Positions 12,986-23,251 of a stretch of 64,000 bases of DNA are shown here, piece after piece. The stretch covers positions 88,839,578 to 88,903,577 of the forward strand of contig JBCNJP010000023.1 of NCBI GenBank assembly GCA_039602395.1, written 5' to 3'. Position numbers and translations under genes: made by a program. The stretch's first letter is position 1; every line of letters begins with the position of its first letter. Below the pieces are notes generated by a model. That model was given only the letters and a program-made list of their open reading frames with translations, made no database searches and was not told where the DNA came from. The DNA comes from Deinandra increscens subsp. villosa. Lineage: Eukaryota > Streptophyta > Magnoliopsida > Asterales > Asteraceae.

Positions 12986-14353
12986 TGTTGGGTTACGACA
13001 GTGGCATTCGGGTCTCGGTAATAGCAAATTTTTTTTTTAATTTAGAAATAATTATTTACAATAAATAATTATCAAACGATTACCGAATAAACAGTAAATT
13101 AAATTTGGATAATTAAATTAACAATTAATTTAATAGGCAGCGGAAAACGTTTTAATTTACAAACGCGAAAACCAGATAATTAGCGTAAACCTAAAACAAC
13201 AGGATTCGACAATCACCAAACGCGCAAACACCAAAAACGTGTTTAAACAGAAACGCAACATAACATAAAATAAACAATCAATTAAATCTAAACTAACTAC
13301 GAGTTTAGATATACCTGAGCGGTGATTCAAACAGACGTTCGAGACACCGAAAGTCAACGGGTGACGCTAGGGTTTCACAGATCGACTTGACGAGCAAATC
13401 GAGAGTACCTCGCAAATACGGGCTTCTCTCGGTGACACAGCACCGAAATCCCGTACGTCGATTAGGCACGAAATTAGGGTTTCGCGGACGACGGCGGAAC
13501 ACGCGATAAATGCGGTTCACGACTAGGGCTTGTCGGCGGTAGAACCGGCGACGGCGAGGAGTGGCAGCGGCCGGCTCGGGCGGCGGCTGCGAGCGACGGT
13601 GACGGCGGCGGTGGTGCGGCGTCCGGCTGCGGCTGGGCTGCGGACGGCTGCGGCTCGGCTTCGCCGGGCTGCTGCGGTGGCGGCTCGGTCGCGGTCTGTG
13701 GCGGCGGCTCGGTGGCAAGCGGCTACGGCGATGCGACGGCGGCGGCGTTGGAGGAGGGCTCGCGGCGGCTGCTCGGTGAGCGGCGGTTGGCGGCGAGACT
13801 ACGGGGCGGCGACGGTGATCAAGGATTTAGGGTTCTCGCGAAGAGGTCGTCGGAGAACAAGGAGGCGGCGGCGGCAGGGTTGCCGTCGGCGTCGGAATCG
13901 TGAGAGGGAGGGGAGGCCGAAAATCTCACTTTTTGGATTAGGGTTTAGCCTCCCCTAATCAGTTATATTTATAACTAATCAAGTTTCCGATTAGCCCCTC
14001 GATTTTACCTAATCCTTAATCGAACCTTTTAAATTTCTGAAATTAACATTTAACTCTTTAAATGTTTGTCGCTTGCCGAATATTAGTCAAACTAATAATC
14101 TGTCAATCCTCGTCCATAACGTTAATATTATTTAACGTCTTTGTCGCTTAATTAATCTTAATGATTAATATTGATTTAAGTAATTAATTATGTATCAATT
14201 AAACTATTTAATAAACACATAATTAATATTTCTGCGAATTTGCCGGTTATATAGGTAAGCGGTCTTAATACCCGTTGCCTCCGGTGTAGCTCTTACGGGT
14301 CTTGACCGGGTCGGGTACTTGATTTAGTCGGGTCTGGACACCTAAATCCAACA
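12986..14353 (-). repeat. 3' LTR of element 2
   Basis: 1368 bp, almost identical to 19723-21092. By eye there are three substitutions, all CpG in the other copy and TpG here (near 13240, 13510 and 13698). It contains a GC-rich core (13540-13915) and AT-rich flanks. Confidence 0.95.
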
Positions 14354-14366
14354 GTCTCCCACTTGG
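14354..14366 (-). promoter_or_regulatory. Polypurine tract of element 2
   Basis: On the coding strand AAGTGGGAGAC directly precedes the 3' LTR. Element 1 has the same tract. It would prime plus-strand DNA synthesis. Confidence 0.8.
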
Positions 14367-17252
14367 ACTGATCGCGACTATCAATCAAGTTACAGTCAGA
14401 GGTGCTCTAGCTACACGTGGCTGTCCCAACCAGTCATGACACTTCAAGTCAAAACAACCAAGGCATATCATTAAACTTGTGATATAGTTTAGACTTATGG
14501 TATTTGTAAAGTCATCAGATCCTTTCTGTATGTGACATCAATCGAACCAGAGACATGGATCTTTTCATTCTCTTTGTGTTCGATTATTGTATTCCTCGTT
14601 TTACTGTTCGAAGTGGTCCAATCAAACACACAGTAAGTTTGGGTAAGGCCTTACACTTTACACTTGGAACTAACGAGAGGGCCCATGATGTCGACCTGTT
14701 GCATTGAAAAATGCAAGAGTACAGAATCCCATGTTGACTACATACAGCTCCCACTAAGCTTCAGATCCATTCCCAAAAGTAACCGTTATGGCTGGCAGTT
14801 TCGCGACAGCGTTAAGCTACAATCAAAGAATGTTCTTTGGCAAACGGGAGGTCGCTCATGTGTCTCAGGTCTAAGGATACGGTTGAGTATACCATTAATC
14901 AGATTTGTCTTATGCTAAGATCCATGAAGACATTCTGATACGAGTTACGTCCCGACGTCATTCTCCAACGAGGCCTTGTGAGTCTGGATGTCAACATCTT
15001 GAGTCCAGAGTCAGAATAGTCTTGCTTCAGGCGTTGCTCCCGCAATGTCTGATCGACTACGGACTTTTAGAATATTAACGAAATATTCATGGATGATAAA
15101 ACGTATAAAATTCGAACACGTTACGCAGAATTCAGACTCTCGTCTAACAACTTAGAGGAGGCCGAATGATATGGTGCAAACGACAGTGTTCGACATCCAA
15201 CACTAGAATCGAATATCGAAGTGATGCAGAATTCGTGTACTAAGTAGTAGACTAATTTCGCTGATCTAGCCCGATCGCGGAAATTGTGGATTCGCTATCA
15301 AATGCTCGTATTTCGATTTAGAATTGCCAATATCTGTTGTTCCTTGAGATTCAGCGTTTATCTTGAACAGAGAATCTTCTTAAGTGAATCGAACTTGTGA
15401 TAATGGAGTGCCCTTGGTAAGCACACGTATGACTGTGTTATCACGTGAGCATGTTAATCGACTATTTATAGAGTCGAATTAACCCTTTGAATGTTTTATA
15501 GCATTCTTAGTTCAGATTCAATTAAGTTGGCTATTAATGTTCAACGAATATAATTCGTACTCAGTTGATGAACATATATTCCCTCATCAGTGTTCAGCAG
15601 TGACGATGTGATTTTCCATCTATGGCGTAACATCTTACGGCAACATTCTATGCAATATTCAAGTATTGGATTCATGTCTACATCATATTTAGTATGATTT
15701 GAACTGTTTCAAGAGATCGATCGCGTGTGGTTGCTCAGTCATATCACGATCAATACTTAACATTATCTTGAAACTTATAATCGATTGAGGTGTCATTTAA
15801 AGTTTCAACCCAGTAAATTTAAATGATCTTTGGATCGGCACTTGATCGTTATTCCAGTAAGGATCTATGGCGATGCTCCCACTTGCTTGAGGCAGATTGA
15901 CATTCCTATCTTCATCTTTCTTTCAAACCGTGTGGATACTGATTTTACGCAGAAATGCGATAATCAATTTCCGTTCTCAAGAACGGAAAAAGCTCGACTC
16001 CGTAGTTTGAGGTACGGAATTCGAATGCTTAGTATCCAGATGTTATGACTTATTCATAAGTTCAAAAACGATTGTCAAAGTCTTTTCAGAGTTTGATAGC
16101 ATGAAGATGCGTTCGTCTTTGATTGTTTGAAAGTTTCTCGTGATATTCGAGATGATGATATATTCTATCGGACCCTGGGGTCCGATACTAGAGGATGTTT
16201 CCTTATTCAGGTAAGGTTAAACATGCCAACTCTAATTGGAATGTCAATATGTTCCGCTTAACAACAATCCATAGTCGGCGAAACATTATTAATCTGGCTC
16301 GTCTCGTTTAGATGCGAGAGTTGTTTTACATATTCCAGTGACTTATCAAAGTCACTCTTCTTTAGATATTTAAAGATCTAGCTTTGAACATGTAATTGCT
16401 AAATTCCATCTTCGCAAGATACCGGTCTTGGGATTGGAAGTTAGTTATGCAAGTGTTGTGTGAAAGGGGTGTCATGGTTACATGAAGTCAAGGGTTTTGT
16501 TGCGGCAAGTCATTAGTCTTGTGTGTTACAGTTTCATACTGAAAATGTTGGATCGACGTATATGACACTTAGTGTTCGTCGGATTAAAACACACGTGAGT
16601 ACAACTATTGTAGTCTAAGACTTCCAAGATGTGTCTAGGTATATACATTTAATGGTAATGTGCACCAGAATTGGTGTGACCATACTACAATGTTGTAATC
16701 ATCAGGTGATTACTCTTGCAGTTGTTTAGCTGGTGATTCGAACTTATATGATCAGACGTCTACTTGAAGCAGAGGATTGACATGTTCATACGATTGTAGA
16801 TCGAAGTGGCGATCTTTAATCGGTTCGACTTGATTTAATATTATCGACGCTGGATGGTTTAAAATCACAGGATTTTAAGAACCACAATTGCGTCGTGCGT
16901 TGTCACGTAACTATTACGATATATGCTTAAGACATTATAGCTTTAATGGGATGTGATAACCAAAAGTTATCACGTCGCATTTGAGCCAGTCTTCATCAAA
17001 TCAAGTGCACCAGGTTGGAAGATATGTTGTTATGGGATTTTGAATTTAATCTAACAAAAGGTTGAATCAAATTCAAAGTAGATTAAAACTAAACTCGAAT
17101 GTTTCGAAAATCAACCATTGTCAAAAATGTCATAATCAAAATCCAGAGAAAGCAATTTGTTCATCCTGGAAAACAGCCAGGGAAAACCAAACAAAATCAG
17201 TTGTTTTAAAATCACCAAGAATTGTTTTAAATCAAAACTCAGGACGCGAACT
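14367..17252 (-). other. Non-coding interior of element 2 in place of pol
   Basis: No retroelement protein domain is visible in any frame. The part next to the 3' LTR (to about 15080) resembles the 3' non-coding part of element 1 (21114-21937); shared words include AACGAGRGCGCC-like text and AAAAGTARCCGTTATGGCTG. The remaining ~2.2 kb has no match elsewhere in the window. It includes a 10-bp-arm palindrome at 15968-15989 and a weaker hairpin just after it. Confidence 0.7.
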
Positions 17253-18281
17253 TTATTTGGGTGCGACAATCGCAGGGTAGTTCAGCGTCGTCTTGGCTTG
17301 CTTCCTTTTAAGCTTCATGCACCTACAAAATGTAAAGTATGTCAAACATATATTTTGTAGGAATAAGTGAAGCATCATACAACATAAACTCATGTGTATA
17401 CCTGAGGAATTACCCGGCTGGGCTTTTCCACTTTTCACCTTGGCAAGATACTCAGGGCAGTTTCTTTTCCAGTGCCCCATCTTGTGGCACTCAAAGCACT
17501 CGCGCTGTTCAGCCGGTGGTGCTTTGGTTGCCTTAGGCTTGCTTTTCTGCGAGATTCCAGACCCTCTGGTTGCAACTGCCTTGCCTCGCTTCTTGTTACC
17601 ACGTCTGCCCTTCTTTACCTCAGGCTTCTTGACGCCTCCTGATCGGATTGCGAGTACATCGGGTGCCTTACCGTTAACAAAATTAACTTCAGCGGTTTTA
17701 AGCATACCGTGAAGTTCAGTCACTGACTTTACCATGCTATGCATGTTAAAGTTCACCCGGAAAGGAGTGAAGGCACTGGACAGTGAGTGAAGAATTAGGT
17801 CAGTCGCCATTTCGGCGGGTATGACGTAATTCAGCTTTGCTAAACGGTCGATGTAACTCTTCATCTTCAGGACATGAGGGCTGACAGGAGCGCCTTCGGC
17901 CATGCGACAACTAATAAGTGTCACAACGGTGTCATAGCGTTCCTGTCGGGCCTGAGTTTCAAACATGCCCCTCAGATCACCGATCATCTGAAAAGCCGTC
18001 CTGTCAACCATGTTTTTCTGAATCTCAGATTCCATGGTGGCTAACATAAGACATGCGACATTTTTGGCATTTGTACGCAATGTGTTATGGGCGTTTCGCG
18101 CCGCTTGCGTGTCAGCTTCAGGTTCCTCAGGAACCTCAGCATCTAACACGGTTTCCATGTTAGCCATTTTCAGGACGATTCTCAGATTCCTTTCCCAATC
18201 AAGGAAGTTGGCGCCATTAAGTTTCTCCTTCTCAAGGAGAGACTTGAGATGGAAAATCTCTTGGTTTGCGCGGTTAGCCAT
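17253..18281 (-). CDS. gag: Gag polyprotein of element 2
   Basis: 342 aa, starting at ATG 18279-18281, directly after a TTGTTTCAG acceptor-like sequence (MANRANQEIFHLKSL). The N-terminal two-thirds is the UBN2/gag-like helical region of copia elements (LDWERNLRIVLKMANM, ALARQERYDT-like stretch). A basic linker follows, then a CCHC zinc knuckle CFECHKMGHWKRNC near residues 260-275, which binds RNA. The family forms the virus-like particle that packages the element RNA. The last ~45 residues after NSSG look like read-through of a 79-bp intron-like segment (17323-17401); splicing it would end the protein at once. It is clearly different from the Gag of element 1 although leader and ends are shared. 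No pol frame follows. Confidence 0.9.
   Translation of the reverse strand: MANRANQEIFHLKSLLEKEKLNGANFLDWERNLRIVLKMANMETVLDAEVPEEPEADTQAARNAHNTLRTNAKNVACLMLATMESEIQKNMVDRTAFQMIGDLRGMFETQARQERYDTVVTLISCRMAEGAPVSPHVLKMKSYIDRLAKLNYVIPAEMATDLILHSLSSAFTPFRVNFNMHSMVKSVTELHGMLKTAEVNFVNGKAPDVLAIRSGGVKKPEVKKGRRGNKKRGKAVATRGSGISQKSKPKATKAPPAEQRECFECHKMGHWKRNCPEYLAKVKSGKAQPGNSSGIHMSLCCMMLHLFLQNICLTYFTFCRCMKLKRKQAKTTLNYPAIVAPK
17323..17401 (-). other. Candidate 79-nt intron at the end of gag (element 2)
   Basis: On the coding strand CTCAG|GTATACACATGAG opens an AT-rich segment that ends ACATTTTGTAG|GTGCATG. The size and composition fit a small plant U2 intron. Element 1 has a similar donor context, ATCAG|GTATTTC, at the matching gag-protease border. 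Confidence 0.35.
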
Positions 18282-18550
18282 CTGAAACAACAGGCAAATG
18301 TTTTAGTGTTTCGATGTTTGATTCGTATTCAAGGATGGCAAGCTAATCTTGAATAGGAATTGGGAATTCAGTTAGTTAGACAATTTCTCCAGACAGCGTA
18401 AAGTGCTTTCAAAATTCCTAAGTAGCCGAACGGACAACGATTGTCACTTGTGAGTCTACTATCACAACTCCCGTTATGGGGCTTTCGCGAACAGATCAAC
18501 GAAATACGTTTAGCCCCATCTATGCCCATTTTGTCTACAAGCCGACCAGA

Positions 18551-18708
18551 GGTACGGTGTTGAAATACTCCAATACCAAAGGTGCATGTAAAGAAAATAG
18601 TAGTTGTCCTAAGCAGTCAGTGTGAGCGTACGGTGTTGAAATACTCCAATACGCTCACCTTGGAAGATACCCTAAACACCACGTGCGGTGTTGAAATACT
18701 CCAACACG
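18551..18708 (-). ncRNA. Three hairpins with a shared 19-nt core in the element 2 leader
   Basis: The core CGGTGTTGAAATACTCCAA (plus strand) occurs at 18555-18573, 18631-18649 and 18686-18704. Each is flanked by complementary arms that differ between copies: GGTA/TACC, GTGAGCGTA/TACGCTCAC and CGTG/CACG. Element 1 has the same three cores with different arms. This reads as an RNA structure; its function is unknown. Confidence 0.7.
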
Positions 18709-19709
18709 GATGCATCGGTAAATATGTTCCAAGTTAGACGTGACTTAGGATGGCATAGACTACCGGTTTTAGGCTTACCAGATAGGATCAATTAGTCAAA
18801 TTTTAATATTTAATGTGACCGCAAATATTATGAATCCTATCTCTCTCGGGACGATCAATTGAATAACCTAAGTATTAACGATCTATGTGTCGCGAGACGA
18901 TAACCAATTTTAATAACGTTCGATTGCATTATCGAAAAATTTGAATTTAATGTCGAATTAAATTGGTTATCAAATTTGTGAAGTCGTAACAAAATTAGGA
19001 CTTTATTTAATCGGTTGAAAAATTAGTTTCATATTGACAAAACTAAGTTTGGGTCTTAAGTTGGCGTGTTAATCTAATTAAGACAAGCAACGAAAAACAA
19101 GCAAACACACATGTACATATTCGGCCATGCAGGGCATTCGATATTGTCAGAGCCTATGACAATATCAAATAGGGCAAGGGACATAAAGGTAAATCAACCA
19201 CGTGAATAGAAAACTCCCTGATTGACTTAGTTTCTCCCACTGGCTTTAACAAGCTCCTGCGAGTCACCCAGAAAACGTCGGTCTTGTTTTGACTACTAGC
19301 CATTTTCGAAAATCCCATAAAGGGATAATACCAAATGGGTCTTGTATCAAGCTCGTCTCGTTCGTCCAGGCGAATGTGAGCGATTACAAATTTAAAATAA
19401 AACTATTTTATTTTAACTAATTACAACTTTGAACCCAGTAAAAGTGGGCCAAACCAAAACAAAACTACATGGGCCTAATGGGCCAAACCATAACGCATTC
19501 ATGACAAAACAAATGTGGTCGGGCCGAATATGTACGAAAGATAATTCAACCAATTATATTGAATCGGATTATGTTTAGTGGAACCATGTCGACTAAATAT
19601 ATTTAAAAGGCGATTCAGTCAATTTCGCGACTTTCGAGTTCAGAACCCCAGTTCGCGAAAGTATGCCGGTTTAAAATAGACCGGCCTGGGTTTGCGTGTG
19701 GTGATCAAG

Positions 19710-19722
19710 GCTCTGATACCAC
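19710..19722 (-). promoter_or_regulatory. Primer-binding site of element 2
   Basis: The coding strand reads GTGGTATCAGAGCC directly after the 5' LTR. TGGTATCAGAGC complements the 3' end of initiator tRNA-Met, the usual primer of plant copia elements. Confidence 0.92.
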
Positions 19723-21092
19723 TGTTGGGTTACGACAGTGGCATTCGGGTCTCGGTAATAGCAAATTTTTTTTTTTTAATTTAGAAATAATTATTTACAA
19801 TAAATAATTATCAAACGATTACCGAATAAACAGTAAATTAAATTTGGATAATTAAATTAACAATTAATTTAATAGGCAGCGGAAAACGTTTTAATTTACA
19901 AACGCGAAAACCAGATAATTAGCGTAAACCTAAAACAACAGGATTCGACAATCACCAAACGCGCAAACACCAAAAACGCGTTTAAACAGAAACGCAACAT
20001 AACATAAAATAAACAATCAATTAAATCTAAACTAACTACGAGTTTAGATATACCTGAGCGGTGATTCAAACAGACGTTCGAGACACCGAAAGTCAACGGG
20101 TGACGCTAGGGTTTCACAGATCGACTTGACGAGCAAATCGAGAGTACCTCGCAAATACGGGCTTCTCTCGGTGACACAGCACCGAAATCCCGTACGTCGA
20201 TTAGGCACGAAATTAGGGTTTCGCGGACGACGGCGGAACACGCGATAAACGCGGTTCACGACTAGGGCTTGTCGGCGGTAGAACCGGCGACGGCGAGGAG
20301 TGGCAGCGGCCGGCTCGGGCGGCGGCTGCGAGCGACGGTGACGGCGGCGGTGGTGCGGCGTCCGGCTGCGGCTGGGCTGCGGACGGCTGCGGCTCGGCTT
20401 CGCCGGGCTGCTGCGGTGGCGGCTCGGTCGCGGTCTGCGGCGGCGGCTCGGTGGCAAGCGGCTACGGCGATGCGACGGCGGCGGCGTTGGAGGAGGGCTC
20501 GCGGCGGCTGCTCGGTGAGCGGCGGTTGGCGGCGAGACTACGGGGCGGCGACGGTGATCAAGGATTTAGGGTTCTCGCGAAGAGGTCGTCGGAGAACAAG
20601 GAGGCGGCGGCGGCAGGGTTGCCGTCGGCGTCGGAATCGTGAGAGGGAGGGGAGGCCGAAAATCTCACTTTTTGGATTAGGGTTTAGCCTCCCCTAATCA
20701 GTTATATTTATAACTAATCAAGTTTCCGATTAGCCCCTCGATTTTACCTAATCCTTAATCGAACCTTTTAAATTTCTGAAATTAACATTTAACTCTTTAA
20801 ATGTTTGTCGCTTGCCGAATATTAGTCAAACTAATAATCTGTCAATCCTCGTCCATAACGTTAATATTATTTAACGTCTTTGTCGCTTAATTAATCTTAA
20901 TGATTAATATTGATTTAAGTAATTAATTATGTATCAATTAAACTATTTAATAAACACATAATTAATATTTCTGCGAATTTGCCGGTTATATAGGTAAGCG
21001 GTCTTAATACCCGTTGCCTCCGGTGTAGCTCTTACGGGTCTTGACCGGGTCGGGTACTTGATTTAGTCGGGTCTGGACACCTAAATCCAACA
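19723..21092 (-). repeat. 5' LTR of element 2
   Basis: 1370 bp. On the coding strand it starts TGTTGGATTTAGG and ends GTAACCCAACA. A TATA-like TATAAATA lies at 20705-20712 (minus). The GC-rich stretch 20280-20650 follows, downstream of the expected start site. A splice donor AG|GTATATCTAA lies at 20053-20054. The Arg-rich open frame at 20044-20457 has no ATG start. Confidence 0.94.
20705..20712 (-). promoter_or_regulatory. TATA box in the 5' LTR of element 2
   Basis: TATAAATA on the minus strand in an AT-rich U3. It is followed ~30 bp on by the AGGGGAGGCTAAACCC leader-like sequence and the GC-rich region. Confidence 0.5.
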
Positions 21093-21113
21093 CAGGACAC
21101 CATATATCCAACA

Positions 21114-21937
21114 GTCTCCCACTTGGACTGAACGCGACAGTTTAACGAGCGCAGCCAGAGGCACTCTAGCTATGCATAGCTACACCAACTAATATTGACA
21201 CTTTAAGTCGTTTGCCAAAGTATATCTGATTGACTATCAAGCAGACTCACGACTTGTGCATTCATTGTCATATGTTCCTTTCTGTATAAGACATTGATGA
21301 ATTATGGGACATGGACTCCCATGTTTTTATTCATCGATTTTCATTCTCGATACAATTCGAAGTGATCCAACAAACACACAGTAAGTTTGGGTGAGGCCTC
21401 ACACTTATCACTTGGAATCAACGAGGGCGCCTTTATGTCTAACTGTTGCCGAAGCAAGAGTACAGAATCCCTTGTTGAAGCATACAGCTCCCACTAAACT
21501 TCAGAGCCATTCCCAAAAGTAGCCGTTATGGCTGGCAGTTACGCGACAACGTTAGGCTACAGTCAAAGAATGTTCTTTAGTAGAAAGGAGTTCGAATATG
21601 CGTCTCAGGTCTAAGGATACATTAGAGCATGCATTTAATCAAGCAAGCAAGACTTCCATGTTTGCGTTGCATGATGCGAGTTACGTCCAACGTCATTCAC
21701 CAATGAGGTCTGTGAGTTTGAACGTTAAACAAACTTTAAAGTTCAACCAGTCACAATAGTCTTTCTTTAGTATAGCTCCCACTATCTAATCGACTACGGA
21801 CATTTAGGACAAGCACTTATTGTCCATGGATTAAACGTACAAATATTGAACACAGTTATGTAATTCTTTATTGCATAAAACAGATGGAATAAGAATAATA
21901 TAGATAACTGTTTGTGTTCATACATCCAAATACTGAA
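21114..21937 (-). other. 3' non-coding region and polypurine tract of element 1
   Basis: The tract AAGTGGGAGAC abuts the 3' LTR remainder (21098-21113). The region between the RNase H stop and the tract has no frame and is related to 14354-15080 of element 2. Confidence 0.75.
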
Positions 21938-23251
21938 TCAAAACATGTCTTTAGCTAATCTAAGCCCTATCGCTTCTCTGTGGCGTATATGAGTCTCCTG
22001 AGTCATAGGCTTAGTAAAGGGATCAGCTAAGTTTTGATCTGTGTGTACTTTGCTTATCTTTATTTCATTTCTGTCGACTACTTCTCTTATGTAGTGGAAT
22101 TTCCTCAGGACGTGCTTGGCCATCTTATGGGACCGTTGCTCTTTGGCTTGAGCTATAGCGCCTGTGTTATCGCACATCATCTCGATGGGCTGCCTAATAC
22201 TTGGCACAGCATCGAGATCGGATATGAACTTCTTCATCCACACGGCTTCTTTAGCAGCTTCTGAGGCGGCTATGTATTCGGATTCAGTAGTAGAATCAGC
22301 TACTACTGGCTGTTTTGAGCTTCTCCAAGAAACAGCCCCTCCGTTAAGAGTGAATACGAATCCCGACTGTGAGCGAGAGTCATCTCGGTCAGTCTGAAAA
22401 CTAGCGTCAGTGTAACATCTTACAGTGAGCTCCTCATCAACACCCCCGAATACGAGAAACATGTCAGTGGTGTTTCTCAAGTATTTCAGTATGTTCTTTG
22501 CAGCCGTCCAGTGAGCTAGCCCTGGCGTCTGTTGGTACCGACTTGTCACGCTCAGTGCATACGAGACATCCGGTCGTGTGCAGAGCATGGCATACATGAT
22601 AGATCCAATAGCAGAGGCGAATGGGATCGATGCCATTTGGCTTATCTCGCGCTCCGTTTTAGGTGCTTGAGATTTGTCCAATATTGTTCCCTTGGTCATG
22701 GGAACTGCTCCTTTCTTGGAGTTGCTCATATTGAACCGAGCTATGATCTTATCTATGTATGTGCTTTGACTGAGTCCCAAAAGGCGCTTAGATCGATCTC
22801 TGTGAATTTTGATTCCCAGAATGTAAGCGGCTTCTCCAAGGTCTTTCATAGCGAAACAAGATGAAAGCCATTTCTTAACTTCGTTAAGCATGGGTATGTT
22901 GTTCCCTATGATCAATATATCGTCCACGTACAGTACGAGGAACGATATAGCGCTCCCACTTGCCTTTCTGTAAACACAAGGCTCATCTTTGTTTTGTTCA
23001 AAGCCAAACTCTTTGACTTTCTGATCAAAACGAAGATTCCAGCTTCGAGATGCTTGCTTGAGTCCATAAATGGACTTGCTAAGCTTGCAAACCTTGTTTG
23101 GATTCTCTGGATCGACAAAACCATCAGGCTGAACCATGTAGACATCTTCTTCGAGTTGTCCGTTCAGGAAGGCGGTTTTAACGTCCATTTGCCATATCTC
23201 ATAGTCATGGTATGCGGCTATGGCAAGGAGAATCCCGATCGATTTGATCAT
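21938..23251 (-). pseudogene. pol: Element 1 pol, 3' part: reverse transcriptase and RNase H
   Basis: 437 codons open from the frame break to the natural stop. RT motifs present are QMDVKTAFLNG, KSIYGLKQASRSWN and the catalytic LYVDDILIIGN. RNase H has YTDAS, the ADSTTESEYIA block and the C-terminal NLADPFTKP. The frame overlaps the end of the upstream frame by 4 nt because one base is missing around 23248-23252. Apart from this break the domains look intact. The break probably stops full polyprotein synthesis unless it is a sequencing error or is bypassed. Confidence 0.9.

Larger units (their letters stand above)
18282..20053 (-). other. Candidate leader intron of element 2 (LTR to gag)
   Basis: The donor CTCAG|GTATATCTAA lies in the 5' LTR and the acceptor TTGTTTCAG|ATGGCT sits right at the gag start. 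The span contains the PBS and the three hairpins. In this element the LTR exon has no suitable ATG and is out of phase with gag, so it would be an untranslated leader. Confidence 0.5.
12986..21092 (-). mobile_element. Non-autonomous copia-like LTR element with gag only (element 2, TR-GAG type), nested
   Basis: The 5' LTR is 19723-21092 and the 3' LTR is 12986-14353; the TSD is CAGGA (12981-12985 and 21093-21097). The length is 8107 bp. The PBS matches the 3' end of initiator tRNA-Met and the polypurine tract is the same as in element 1. A 342-aa Gag with a zinc knuckle is the only recognisable protein. The ~2.9 kb between gag and the 3' LTR lacks protease, integrase, RT or RNase H, so mobility would need enzymes supplied in trans. 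The LTRs differ by only about three substitutions and a poly-T length change, so insertion was recent. Confidence 0.93.

Noticed and set aside
20044..20457. Arg-rich minus frame in the LTR of element 2 as a counterpart of the element 1 LTR exon
   Set aside because: It has no ATG and its donor phase does not fit the gag frame, so it was treated as an untranslated leader.
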